Source: an uncultured Lachnospiraceae bacterium
Lineage (GTDB): Bacteria > Bacillota > Clostridia > Lachnospirales > Lachnospiraceae
DNA: 64,000 nt
Reading direction: 5' to 3'
NCBI GenBank assembly: GCA_934352055.1
Contig: CAKRJY010000011.1
Span: forward strand, 1 to 64,000
Made by a program: the position numbers and the translations under genes. The notes beneath the pieces are model-generated. The model saw only the letters and a program-made list of their open reading frames with translations, was not told the origin of the DNA and searched no databases. Positions 36,338-45,073 of the stretch are shown in pieces. Each line of letters opens with the position of its first letter. The first letter of the stretch is position 1.

Positions 36338-37552
36338 TTAGTTCCACTCCTCAGCCAGAAGGAAATCACAAATATTTCGGTGTTTGATACCATTTCGACT
36401 CATGTCAAACGCATCGAGAGAAACAACATATTTGGGAAAGTTGTCACGGATGCTATCATACGCACCGAACTCACGATTGACTGTATCCTCCGATGCCAGC
36501 AGATAAGTAACCTGAACATACAGTTTTTCGCCGTGTTTATCACATACAAAATCAATTTCCTTTTCGCCTGTTCTGCCGACTGTTATTTCATATCCTCGGC
36601 GAAGCAACTCAAGATAGACGATATTTTCTAATATCAGATTGATGTCTTTCATATTGCCTCCGAATACCGCCTCGCGTATACCATGATCGGCAATATAGTA
36701 CTTCTCTTTTGTAGATAGTATCTGTTTTCCTTGCAAGTCTTCACGCTTAACCTGATAGAACAGGTAAGCTTCGCAACAGTATTTGATGTAGTTTAGAATG
36801 GTTTCCGGAGCAACGATACGCTGTTCGTTTTTCAAAAATTTTGCAAGAGATGTTGCGGAGAATGTCATACCAACATTGGCAACCACATATGCAATGATAC
36901 GTTCCAACAAATCCACATCACGAATTTTATTCCGCTTCACGATATCCTTTAGTTGAACGGAATTGAATAAATCCTGAAGATATTGCCGGGACGGCTCCTC
37001 TGCATAACGAAGGTTCGCAAGATAAGGCATACCTCCGGTAAGCAGGTACTTTTGAAAGCACTGTTGAATTGAATCATTGGGGTTATACGAGCGGTACAAT
37101 TCCATAAATTCTGCAAAAGAAAATGGATAAATTACAAACTCTACATACCTCCCGCCAAGATAAGTCGCAAGCTCACCAGACAGTAGATTTGCGTTCGATC
37201 CGGTGATGTAAATATCACAATCCAGCGAAACGCGGAGAGAGTTTATACACTTCTCCCAATCTTTAACTTCCTGTATCTCATCAAAAAAAAGATAGACTTT
37301 GCCGTCAATTTCCTTCGCACGTCTGATGACCTCGTCGTGCAAAGCCTGTGCTGTTTGCAAATGAGAATAACTTAGGTCTTCAAAATTGATAGCAAAAAGC
37401 TGTGTTTCACTGACACCGGATTCGATAAGCTCCTGCTTAATCAATTCCAACATAACTGACTTTCCGCATCGTCGGATTCCAGTCATGACCTTGATTAATT
37501 CTGTCCCGATGAATGGGCGTATACGGTTCATATATAGTTCGCGTTTAATCAT
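36338..37552 (-). CDS. AAA ATPase with C-terminal DUF4143 domain
   Basis: 404 residues. The N-terminal P-loop ATPase has Walker A GIRRCGKSVML (about residue 27), Walker B KVYLFFDEIQEV (about 102) and a sensor-like ITGSNANLLSGEL (about 133). DUF4143 (about 200-370) ends with VGRTGEKEIDFVCDKHGEKL and YVQVTYLL, a PD-(D/E)xK-like pattern. The family is widespread, often repeated many times per genome and without an agreed function. It lies alone between spoVT and a divergent operon. Its upstream region has TTATAACTGA twice, 40 bp apart (37598 and 37638). I infer no function. Confidence 0.88.
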   Translation of the reverse strand: MIKRELYMNRIRPFIGTELIKVMTGIRRCGKSVMLELIKQELIESGVSETQLFAINFEDLSYSHLQTAQALHDEVIRRAKEIDGKVYLFFDEIQEVKDWEKCINSLRVSLDCDIYITGSNANLLSGELATYLGGRYVEFVIYPFSFAEFMELYRSYNPNDSIQQCFQKYLLTGGMPYLANLRYAEEPSRQYLQDLFNSVQLKDIVKRNKIRDVDLLERIIAYVVANVGMTFSATSLAKFLKNEQRIVAPETILNYIKYCCEAYLFYQVKREDLQGKQILSTKEKYYIADHGIREAVFGGNMKDINLILENIVYLELLRRGYEITVGRTGEKEIDFVCDKHGEKLYVQVTYLLASEDTVNREFGAYDSIRDNFPKYVVSLDAFDMSRNGIKHRNICDFLLAEEWN

Positions 37553-37790
37553 ACACCTTCGTCTCCTTCTTCGTAACTACCCATAGTATATCACATTTAT
37601 AACTGAAATTCTATTTGCTATTTTATTTTTTATAAGTTATAACTGACAAAATTTCTTCATAGCTATTGTCCCAAGTTATTACTATTTCAATACATTTGCA
37701 TTGCGTAAATTCATTCCCAACCCAAAACGTGCTTTCTTTTCCACAATATGATATGATGGATGCTAAGAACAAAAGGGGGTTATTTTTATT

Positions 37791-38384
37791 ATGAATTTCA
37801 GATTACGATATGGAGACGAGTTTGATGAGTCCTACCTGACAAATGTTATGGGTATTGACGAAATCGTATATGCCGCCGATGGCTATGTCGGGGAGTTGCC
37901 AAATATGATTGCTCGTTACCATGTGGAACATAGACAGTTTGTATGTCTTGAGGAAGTAGAAAGTGGCCGTTTAGCAGGTTATATCAACTTTGTTCCTTGT
38001 ACGGAAGCACTTTATAAGAACATCCGCTATGAAAGTGAACACATTCGCGATGATGATATTCGACCGGATGAGCTTCAGACATTGAGCCATGATGGCAATC
38101 ATCTCTTCCTGATATCGATTGCGTTACATCCTGACTTTAAGGATACCGGTGCAATCAAAGAATTGTCCAATGGCTGGATTGCATATCTTGCTCAGTTAGA
38201 ACAGGAAGGCTATCCTATTACAGATATCGGTGCAACCGCTGTATCTCCGGATGGACGAAAAGCTCTGCATCGTATGCAGTTTGAACAGGAACGTGTCCTC
38301 AAGGAGGATGGTAACATTGTCTTCATCTGTGAAGGTGACAGACTTCGTAAGCTTTTAAATAAGGAATTGCGTTTTAATGGATAA
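37791..38384 (+). CDS. GNAT-like acetyltransferase, first gene of a three-gene operon
   Basis: 197 residues. The middle contains a GNAT-like acetyl-CoA region: LFLISIALHPDFKDTGAIKEL (strand 4, then a loop and helix; about residues 102-122), followed by ITDIGATAVSPDGRKALHRM (about 143-162). The usual R/Q-x-x-G-x-G/A loop is weakly kept as DFKDTGA, so catalysis is uncertain. GGGGG precedes the ATG by about 12 nt. Its stop overlaps the next start by 8 nt (ATGGATAA), showing translational coupling to the unknown membrane protein. The substrate is unknown. Confidence 0.7.
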   Translation: MNFRLRYGDEFDESYLTNVMGIDEIVYAADGYVGELPNMIARYHVEHRQFVCLEEVESGRLAGYINFVPCTEALYKNIRYESEHIRDDDIRPDELQTLSHDGNHLFLISIALHPDFKDTGAIKELSNGWIAYLAQLEQEGYPITDIGATAVSPDGRKALHRMQFEQERVLKEDGNIVFICEGDRLRKLLNKELRFNG

Positions 38385-39762
38385 AAATACTCACGAAAAA
38401 AATTATGAAAATGACATTTATCTGATGATTCCACTCGCCGACAATCAGAAAAACTGGCGTTTGGATGAACTCGGCATATTACAGCAGGCAACACAGGATC
38501 AGCAGGACGACTATAGCCGTATACCGGACAATTTCTCCCGCAGACTGTTATGCAGCCTTCAGGCATATCTCGAATATGAGTGTAGCAATGCGGTTGTGGA
38601 CGAATTACGCATGGCATATCTGGGCGAATTTTCTTTTGTTCACTCTACAGATGATTATCCAAAAAAGGGACAAGAACCGGAGGTTATCGGCACTTCCCCT
38701 TGCCAGATGATTCTCACTGCACATCATGCTACGCATATGTATATTTTGACTCTGGTTCTTCCCAAAGATACCGTACATCAGTTTTCAACAACACAGGTAT
38801 TAGATCAGATTAGTCATGAGAGTCTTTGGATCACCTGCCCAAAAGATGGTGCCACTTATTTGCAAGGTGTATCCCCAAAATATACCACAATGCCAACGTA
38901 CGTCAGTCTGTATGACTATCTCAAATACAAATACGGTCTTTTAAAATGTGGTGCAGGGAAAGCTTTCCTTTTGCTTTCCGATCGTCCTTCGGACGAAACC
39001 GAGTTTCACTGCATGATGGCCGGCGAAACATATGACAGCCTGCATCAGGATTTCCACATTGCAAGTGATAACATTTCACAGATTTGTAACGAAAATCATG
39101 CACAGTATGATTATTACGAAGTCTACATGTCTGAAATGGTTGTTGCCTGCATTATGAAAAACTTTTCTGATGATATGGATGAGCGAATCGACATTACTGC
39201 AACCTATGCGTTTATCGTTATTCTTGCCATGTTCCAAAATACATCCATCGAAAAGGTAAATATGCAGATTTCCAATGCACTTGCCAATGATGGTGATATT
39301 TCCCATGAGGAAATTCTTAGTCTGTATCGTAATTTTGGAAAAACGGTTCGTTTCTGGGAAAAGAACAATTATAAATATTGGGGAACCCAGCAGGAAGCTG
39401 CCTGTATTGTGGAAGCATTTGGAAACAAAGAATTAAAAGAGACCTATTATGAGCATCAGGAATTCTTAGAGCACATCGCAGAACTAAAAAGTGCAAAAGC
39501 CGAGGAGCGAAACGGTTTCATCCTCAATATTGTTGCCACTATCCTGGCTGTTATTCAGGTACAGGATTTTATCGTATCACTTTTAGAAAAATTCTATGGA
39601 AACGTTGGCATCAATGTAGATTATGCAACCAGTACATTTTCTACATTAATCATCTGTGGAACGTTTTCGTTTGTCGTTGTTTTAATGATTATCAATCGCA
39701 TGCGTATCAAAATGCGCAAAGGAGACATGCATATAAAGGAGTTGCGGGATGAAGACGAATAA
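38377..39762 (+). CDS. Unrecognised protein with large soluble region and two C-terminal membrane helices
   Basis: 461 residues. The first 370 or so are soluble and mixed alpha/beta, opening with NDIYLMIPLADNQKNWRLDE. Two hydrophobic helices close the chain (FILNIVATILAVIQVQDFIVS, about 385-405; TLIICGTFSFVVVLMII, about 430-446) with a short basic tail. The layout of a long cytoplasmic domain followed by two helices recalls CorA-like proteins, but I see no GMN motif, so I do not assign that family. It overlaps its upstream GNAT gene by 8 nt and its downstream ThiT-like gene by 14 nt, so the three products are made together. Function unknown. Confidence 0.75.
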   Translation: MDKNTHEKNYENDIYLMIPLADNQKNWRLDELGILQQATQDQQDDYSRIPDNFSRRLLCSLQAYLEYECSNAVVDELRMAYLGEFSFVHSTDDYPKKGQEPEVIGTSPCQMILTAHHATHMYILTLVLPKDTVHQFSTTQVLDQISHESLWITCPKDGATYLQGVSPKYTTMPTYVSLYDYLKYKYGLLKCGAGKAFLLLSDRPSDETEFHCMMAGETYDSLHQDFHIASDNISQICNENHAQYDYYEVYMSEMVVACIMKNFSDDMDERIDITATYAFIVILAMFQNTSIEKVNMQISNALANDGDISHEEILSLYRNFGKTVRFWEKNNYKYWGTQQEAACIVEAFGNKELKETYYEHQEFLEHIAELKSAKAEERNGFILNIVATILAVIQVQDFIVSLLEKFYGNVGINVDYATSTFSTLIICGTFSFVVVLMIINRMRIKMRKGDMHIKELRDEDE

Positions 39763-40399
39763 AAAAGAAAAAGGAATCTGGAACAACAAACCTTTCTGGT
39801 GCATTCTTATATTTGGACTCGCCGTTTTATGTTCCAGCATTAAAGTTTTAGTTCTGCCACAAGGTGGTAGTCTGACCTATTTTGGTCTTCTTATTTTATG
39901 GCTGATGACCTTTATTTACGGACCACGCTATGGACTCATCGCTTCTGTCATATTTGGCTTTGTCCGCCTCGGCATCACCTATCTGACAGGAGAATACATC
40001 AATCCAAATATCTGGTCGATTATTCTCGAATATCCTGTGGCGCACGGTCTTTTCTGTCTGGGTGGATTTTTATCAGAACCGAAAAAGAAAACAGATCTTG
40101 CAATTGCTGAAAACGAAGCGATACAGGTAGAACCGTATAAACTTCGTATGGGTTATGTGATTGGTGTAGCTGCCATGCTTGTCTGCTATGTCATCTCTGC
40201 AGAATTGTTCTATCCCACCTATCGGGAAGGATTTTGGAACAATCTGATTTATAACATTATTTACGACAGTAGTTATCTTCTGATTGAAGGTTTTTTCTCT
40301 GTGCTGCTTCTATGTATTCCACAAGTGACACAGGCAATTTATTATGTAAAATATGTTGCAACACATATTGATGAAGACGACACCCTAGAATGCTTTTAA
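39749..40399 (+). CDS. ThiT-like ECF transporter S component, diverged paralogue
   Basis: 216 residues, six predicted membrane helices. It lines up with the riboswitch-controlled ThiT at 15159: LPQGGSLTYFGLLILWLMTF against MPMGGSVTLFSMLFIVLIGY, and YDSSYLLIEGFFSVLLLCIP against YNGSYLGAEALITLIVIAIP. An acidic insertion (KKKTDLAIAENEA) lies in the middle. It is probably an S component for thiamine, a thiamine fragment or a related ligand, but no TPP riboswitch precedes its operon. AAGGAG lies 7 nt upstream of the ATG, inside the preceding gene. Coupling to GNAT and an unknown membrane protein is unusual for an S component. Confidence 0.75.
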   Translation: MKTNKKEKGIWNNKPFWCILIFGLAVLCSSIKVLVLPQGGSLTYFGLLILWLMTFIYGPRYGLIASVIFGFVRLGITYLTGEYINPNIWSIILEYPVAHGLFCLGGFLSEPKKKTDLAIAENEAIQVEPYKLRMGYVIGVAAMLVCYVISAELFYPTYREGFWNNLIYNIIYDSSYLLIEGFFSVLLLCIPQVTQAIYYVKYVATHIDEDDTLECF

Positions 40400-40418
40400 A
40401 GCACCTAGGGTGTTTTCT
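40380..40418 (+). terminator. Terminator of the GNAT operon, overlapping the ThiT-like stop
   Basis: ACACCCTAG (40380-40388) pairs with CTAGGGTGT (40405-40413), with an inner GCTTT/AAAGC helix, followed by TTTTC. The 5' arm lies inside the last codons of the gene. Confidence 0.8.
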
Positions 40419-42076
40419 TATACCTCCAAAATAACAGCGATATTCTTGCCCTGATCTTTCGCACGATACATTGCAAGATCTGCACATCGAACCAGTTCAA
40501 TATAATCCGTACTCTTTTTCGTTGTAACAACGCCAAGACTTCCGGTAATTGCCATATGACAATCTTCTGTCTTGCTCTGATATTCCTCTGCCAATCGCTT
40601 GATTACCGTATTCGCATCGGCTCGGATTTGTTCTCCTGAGATCTCACCTACATAGCAGAATACAAACTCATCACCACCAATGCGTCCCACTTCTCCAGGG
40701 AACAGCGATTGTAACGTCTGCGCTACATAGCATAAGATTTCATCGCCCTGCTGATGACCATAATCTGTATTAAATCTCTTAAAGTCGTCCACATCCAAAA
40801 ATCCAAAAACAATCTGCTCGCCATGTTCTGCTGCATACTCTGCTTTTTCTCTGGCATACGCCTCAAACGCTCTTTTGTTCATAACACCGGTAAGTGGGTC
40901 ACTGTCTGCCTGCAGCTGTAATTCCTGCTGCGCATTCTTTTGCTGCTCATGCTTTTCTTCCACATAATCCATCAATTCGTTGATGCCCTCTGCCATTTTT
41001 CCAAGTTCGTCCTGAGACTCTACGGGCATACGCAGTGAATAATCCTGTGTCTGTCTGATTTGCTCAAACATATCAATTGCATTCTGGATTGGATGCAAAA
41101 TGTGATTTGTCAAAAATATCTCTGATACAACAGCTCCAACACACAAAACAAAAAACATTAAGACGATCCACAATACAAACGACCACATATCGCGTTTTTG
41201 TTCTGACAGATTTTCACTGATGCGAATGCTCCACTCTGTGTATTGTACATCTGAATAATAGGTAATGTATTTATCCCCACCATAATGATAAACAAGCTCA
41301 CCCGTCGGATGTTTCTCATGATCAATCGCGCTGTATTTCTCGTGGAATTCATCTCGGTCTTTGGTCGTCGTAACAAACTTACGCAAGCTTGTCTTGTCTT
41401 CCTTTGTTCCCGCAGTAATGATGGTGTCCGTTCCATCCAGCAAATAAAAGGTTCCTTCAGACAGCGACTTCATATTCAGTCGTAATTCATCAAAATATGT
41501 CGTATCCAGTTCCTCTACCACATAGCCGACAAGCGTTTCTTCGTTATATATTCCAATATAAGCCGGAACCACCCTCTTTACGCCATCATCCGTTTCACGC
41601 TCGTAAACATCTCCCATAATGAATTCGCCCGTATGATATTTATCATCAAGAATAAGCATTTTACTAATTTCATTTAGTTCATAATGTTCACTGGAACCTA
41701 CCACATGATACCCACGATCCAAAACAGACACACTTACTACATAATCCGCATGGTTTACCTGCTGCTGCAATAAGTTATCGAGATATCCACTCTGATCTTT
41801 TTTCTTTCCGTCCAGACTATCCTGTGCTGCATCTACGACCAGATCATAACTGGCTATCGCTGACATTGCACTTTTTCTTCCTTCTGCAAATTTTTGAATA
41901 TTGATAATCTGATTCTTACTGATTGCTTTTAAATTGCATTCTGTCAACTCATCTATTTTCTGACTTGTCTCATAAAGAGAAAATGCGCCAAAAACACACA
42001 GCGGTACAATAGAGAAAAGCAACAGCATCGCTAATACACGCTTTTTTACTTTACTTTCTTTTTTCTTCCCAAGCAT
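40418..42076 (-). CDS. Membrane diguanylate cyclase (dCache-like sensor, HAMP, GGDEF)
   Basis: 552 residues. An N-terminal membrane helix (VLAMLLLFSIVPLCVFGAFS), an extracellular sensor domain of about 260 residues in the style of double Cache, a second helix (FVLWIVLMFFVLCVGAVVSEIF), a HAMP region (about 325-380), a short coiled coil (VEEKHEQQKNAQQEL) and a GGDEF domain (about 385-552). The active site RIGGDEFVF is intact and DPLTGVMNKRAFE opens the domain, so it should make cyclic-di-GMP from GTP in response to an external ligand. I see no I-site RxxD in the usual place. It is 36 nt downstream of the glycosylase gene. A PilZ receptor is encoded 12 kb away. Confidence 0.93.
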   Translation of the reverse strand: MLGKKKESKVKKRVLAMLLLFSIVPLCVFGAFSLYETSQKIDELTECNLKAISKNQIINIQKFAEGRKSAMSAIASYDLVVDAAQDSLDGKKKDQSGYLDNLLQQQVNHADYVVSVSVLDRGYHVVGSSEHYELNEISKMLILDDKYHTGEFIMGDVYERETDDGVKRVVPAYIGIYNEETLVGYVVEELDTTYFDELRLNMKSLSEGTFYLLDGTDTIITAGTKEDKTSLRKFVTTTKDRDEFHEKYSAIDHEKHPTGELVYHYGGDKYITYYSDVQYTEWSIRISENLSEQKRDMWSFVLWIVLMFFVLCVGAVVSEIFLTNHILHPIQNAIDMFEQIRQTQDYSLRMPVESQDELGKMAEGINELMDYVEEKHEQQKNAQQELQLQADSDPLTGVMNKRAFEAYAREKAEYAAEHGEQIVFGFLDVDDFKRFNTDYGHQQGDEILCYVAQTLQSLFPGEVGRIGGDEFVFCYVGEISGEQIRADANTVIKRLAEEYQSKTEDCHMAITGSLGVVTTKKSTDYIELVRCADLAMYRAKDQGKNIAVILEV

Positions 42077-42112
42077 ATGCCAAACCCCTTTATCTTAATG
42101 TAATAACAATGG

Positions 42113-42604
42113 CTACAGATACAGTCCCCATTGCCCGATCAGACGTTCCAACGAGTATGCCGCGTTTGCCGGACTCGTCGATGGAAGTGTAATCGCCTCA
42201 ATTCCAATCACTTTCTGCTGATATTTTTTATAATATTTTCCCGATGCAGCCCCATTACAAAACACCCTATCAATCCCTGACTGTTCTATGATTGGCTGCA
42301 AATCTGTCGGCACGACATTTCGTATACTGCTGTCACTCGAGCCTATAATATCGCAGCTATAAATCGTATCCCACAGTGCAATATGATTCCGATGCAGCAT
42401 ATCCTTCTTCTCATCGATTGTCTGCGGAACCTTTTCCTGTAAAACAGCTGCCATGACTTTCCAGAAACGATTCTGCGGATGTCCATAAAAGAACATTTGC
42501 TCTCGAGACTTGACCGATGGCAGACTTCCCAAAATAAGAATCTGCGATTCTGCATCATATAAGGGCGGAAACGGATGTCTGATATGTTCATACATTGTAT
42601 TCAT
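42113..42604 (-). CDS. DNA-deoxyinosine glycosylase-like protein (UDG superfamily)
   Basis: 163 residues. The superfamily motifs are ILILGSLPSVKSRE (about residues 22-35), FFYGHPQNRFWKVM (about 38-51), ALWDTIYSCD (about 77) and LPSTSPANAAYS near the C-terminus (motif 2-like). The FFYGHPQNRFW segment is typical of family 6 hypoxanthine/deoxyinosine glycosylases, which remove deaminated adenine from DNA. It is cytoplasmic. It begins 12 nt after the sodium-dependent transporter and 36 nt before the cyclase, so these unrelated genes may share a transcript. Confidence 0.85.
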   Translation of the reverse strand: MNTMYEHIRHPFPPLYDAESQILILGSLPSVKSREQMFFYGHPQNRFWKVMAAVLQEKVPQTIDEKKDMLHRNHIALWDTIYSCDIIGSSDSSIRNVVPTDLQPIIEQSGIDRVFCNGAASGKYYKKYQQKVIGIEAITLPSTSPANAAYSLERLIGQWGLYL

Positions 42605-42616
42605 AAAATAACCTTT

Positions 42617-44023
42617 TTATCCCAACATGCCAAGCACGCGGTCCAATAATCCTGTTGACTGCAAGAACAAAATCACCATAATAACCGGTGCAACAAACTT
42701 AATCATCACATTATATAAATGCTTTCTTGAAAATTTGCCATTTGGATGTTCCATTTCTTCTGCAATCCATTTTGGTCCCACAATCCATCCAACAAGAATC
42801 GTTGAAAAAACAGAAATCAGTGGCATCAAGAAACTGTTGCTGATGTAATCCATAATGTCAAGCAGCTGTCCGGTAGAACCATTTGGCAGATTTACTTCCA
42901 CATAGAAAACACTATATCCCAAAGCAATTACCGCTGTTGCAATCAGATAAATCATTGTCAAGACGCTGGTTGTCTTTTTTCGTTCTGTATGGAAAATCTC
43001 CATGCAATTGGCTGTAATAGCTTCCAAAACAGAAATGCAGGAAGTCAGTGCTGCAAATGCTGTCAGCAAAAAGAATACCAGTCCGATCACATAGCCGGCT
43101 TTTCCCATTGCGTAAAATGTCTTTGGCAAAGCCACAAACATCAGGCTTGGGCCTGCTGCCATACCATCCATACCGGAGAACACAAAAATGGCCGGAATAA
43201 TCATCATACCTGCAAGAACTGCTACCGCAGTGTCTACAATTTCAATCTGTGCTACCGACTTATTTAAATCGACATCTTTTTTCACGTAAGAACCATATGT
43301 GATCATAATACCCATGGACACACTGAGGGAGAAAAACAGCTGGCTCATAGCATCGAGTGTAATCTGTAAAAACCGGGATACCGTCAGACCCGATACATCC
43401 GGAAGCAAATAAATCTTCAAACCGTCTAATCCACTTCTCATGACACCACTTTCATCACTTGCATGCAAGGTCAGTGAAAAAATAGCGATTCCCACGACCA
43501 TGACAAGAAGAATTGGCATAATAAACTTACTACATCTCTCGATGCCGCCTTCCACACCGTTATATACGATAAAACCGGTAATCAGCATAAAAATCAGTCC
43601 ATACCAGACAGACGACGGATCTGTAATAAATCCGGTAAAATAAGAATCTTCTGCTGCTGCAGCAAAATCTCCTGTCAGATACACCATAAAATACTTTAAA
43701 ATCCATCCACCAATCACAGCGTAATACGTCATAATCAGCATTGGCACCAAAAAGGTCAGAAGCCCTAACTTTTTCCAACCCGGCCGCATGGTCTCATAAG
43801 CGGCAACAGCACTCTTACCTGTCTTACGGCCGATTGCAATATCTGTTGTAAGCAGCGTAAAACCAAAGGTCAGCACCAGTACAATATAGATAATCAAAAA
43901 CAAGCCGCCGCCGTCTTTTGCAACCAAATACGGAAATCGCCATAAGTTTCCCACGCCCACGGCACTTCCTGCTGCCGCCAGAACAAATCCAATCTGGCCG
44001 CTAAAACTACTCTTTTTTTTCAT
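42617..44023 (-). CDS. Sodium-dependent neurotransmitter-symporter-family (NSS) transporter
   Basis: 468 residues and about 11-12 membrane helices. The N-terminal signature FVLAAAGSAVGVGNLWRFPY (TM1, the Na+ and substrate site) is complete, followed by GGLFLIIYIVLV and, in TM6, the region LFFSLSVSMGIMITYGSY. Bacterial members (LeuT, TnaT, MhsT) import amino acids with sodium, and 11-helix forms are common in Firmicutes. The substrate is not readable. AGGAGA lies 10 nt before the start. It leads a possible transcript with the deoxyinosine glycosylase. Confidence 0.93.
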   Translation of the reverse strand: MKKKSSFSGQIGFVLAAAGSAVGVGNLWRFPYLVAKDGGGLFLIIYIVLVLTFGFTLLTTDIAIGRKTGKSAVAAYETMRPGWKKLGLLTFLVPMLIMTYYAVIGGWILKYFMVYLTGDFAAAAEDSYFTGFITDPSSVWYGLIFMLITGFIVYNGVEGGIERCSKFIMPILLVMVVGIAIFSLTLHASDESGVMRSGLDGLKIYLLPDVSGLTVSRFLQITLDAMSQLFFSLSVSMGIMITYGSYVKKDVDLNKSVAQIEIVDTAVAVLAGMMIIPAIFVFSGMDGMAAGPSLMFVALPKTFYAMGKAGYVIGLVFFLLTAFAALTSCISVLEAITANCMEIFHTERKKTTSVLTMIYLIATAVIALGYSVFYVEVNLPNGSTGQLLDIMDYISNSFLMPLISVFSTILVGWIVGPKWIAEEMEHPNGKFSRKHLYNVMIKFVAPVIMVILFLQSTGLLDRVLGMLG

Positions 44024-44080
44024 CTTTTTAAATTTCTCCTGTTTTATATCGTTATTTTATATTTTCCTGAAATAAAAAAT

Positions 44081-44108
44081 AACCACTGCGCAAAAATACG
44101 CAGTGATT
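44081..44108 (-). terminator. Terminator of the DUF134-NifX gene
   Basis: AACCACTGCG (44081-44090) pairs with CGCAGTGATT (44099-44108). On the minus strand the stem is followed by ATTTTTTATTT. It closely resembles the hairpin at 45422-45449. Confidence 0.75.
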
Positions 44109-44161
44109 ATATTATAGCAAGAATATTCTGTTGTGCCTAGGAATTTCTTCCTTAATTTCCG

Positions 44162-44938
44162 TTAATTTCCACTACATCCGTGCTTGTCTTCGCCGCAAGA
44201 ATGACCTCCACAGGAATGACCTTCTCCATGACCATGATGTGAGCACGCTACATTTGGATTGTATCCCAGATTATTTGCCAAAAGTGCCTCTACTGCTGCA
44301 TCACAAGATCCTGCCACGCCACCGTACAACTTGATACCAGCCTGTGCCAATGCATTCTGTGCACCGCCACCAATACCTCCACAGATGAGCACATCTGCCT
44401 TTGCTCCTGTAAGAAATCCTGCAAGTGCTCCGTGTCCCTGTCCGTTGGTATCCACAACCTGGGTATTTACAATCTTACCATCTTCTACATCGTAAAGTTT
44501 AAACTGCTCCGAATGTCCAAAATGCTGAAAAATATTTCCATCCTCATATGTAACTGCGATTCTCATTTGCTTTTCTCCCTTCTCTTGAAACTGATCTCCA
44601 TACCTATGTCTCTGGCAACCGCCACAATGACATACGTCTTCCTTGCCTTCACAAAGGCGGTAGTCTCCTCCCTCAATACGAAGGGGCATGCCTTCTACGA
44701 GTGCTGTCGCAATTTTTGCTCTGGCTGTATTGTAAATCGCCTGCGCTGTTGTCCTTGCCACCTGCATATAACTGCTGCATTCTTCCTGTGAAAAACCCTG
44801 CTCATCAATCAGACGGATTGTTTCAAACTCATCTACCGTCAAAACGACTGCTGTCTGATTTTCATCCTGTCCTACAGGCACGAAGTCACATACCTTTGGC
44901 ATGTGGCATACTTTTCTGCACTTTCTCGGTCTTGGCAT
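44162..44938 (-). CDS. DUF134 HTH regulator fused to a NifX/NifB-type cofactor-binding domain
   Basis: 258 residues. Residues 1-110 are DUF134: MPRPRKCRKVC, then VLTVDEFETIRLIDEQGFSQ and the HTH EECSSYMQVARTTAQAIYNT, closing with Cys-rich LCEGKEDVCHCGGC. Residues about 123-230 are a dinitrogenase iron-molybdenum-cofactor domain (MRIAVTYEDGNIFQHFGHSE, ADVLICGGIGGGAQNAL, GVAGSCDAAVEAL). A metal-binding His/Cys-rich tail ends the chain. The fusion suggests a transcription factor that senses a metal or metallocluster. No nitrogenase genes are near. Two palindromes in its promoter (44958-45016) are likely autoregulatory sites. Confidence 0.9.
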   Translation of the reverse strand: MPRPRKCRKVCHMPKVCDFVPVGQDENQTAVVLTVDEFETIRLIDEQGFSQEECSSYMQVARTTAQAIYNTARAKIATALVEGMPLRIEGGDYRLCEGKEDVCHCGGCQRHRYGDQFQEKGEKQMRIAVTYEDGNIFQHFGHSEQFKLYDVEDGKIVNTQVVDTNGQGHGALAGFLTGAKADVLICGGIGGGAQNALAQAGIKLYGGVAGSCDAAVEALLANNLGYNPNVACSHHGHGEGHSCGGHSCGEDKHGCSGN

Positions 44939-44957
44939 GCTACGGCTCCTTTGTTAT

Positions 44958-45016
44958 TGGCATATGCCAGTTAATATTTCCATCTATACTTTACTTCCAT
45001 TTATGGCATATGTCAA
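44958..45016 (-). promoter_or_regulatory. Promoter and twin palindromic operators of the DUF134-NifX gene
   Basis: TGGCATATGCCA (44958-44969, perfect palindrome) and TGGCATATGTCA (45004-45015, one mismatch) are 46 bp apart centre to centre. On the minus strand TTGACA (45011-45016) overlaps the second palindrome and TAAAGT (44988-44993) follows after 17 nt. The first palindrome lies downstream of the expected start of transcription. Confidence 0.65.
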
Positions 45017-45073
45017 TTATCATTGTGGAATATTATCCTCTTTGTCTGCCAATAAACATTTTTCTACAAACAT

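Noticed and set aside
38377..39762. CorA magnesium channel for the 461-residue protein
   Set aside because: Two C-terminal helices fit, but the GMN motif is absent and the soluble part shows no CorA pattern that I recognise.
44162..44938. Nitrogen-fixation function for the NifX-like domain
   Set aside because: No nif genes in the window; this domain is common in non-fixing Clostridia with other metal-cofactor roles.
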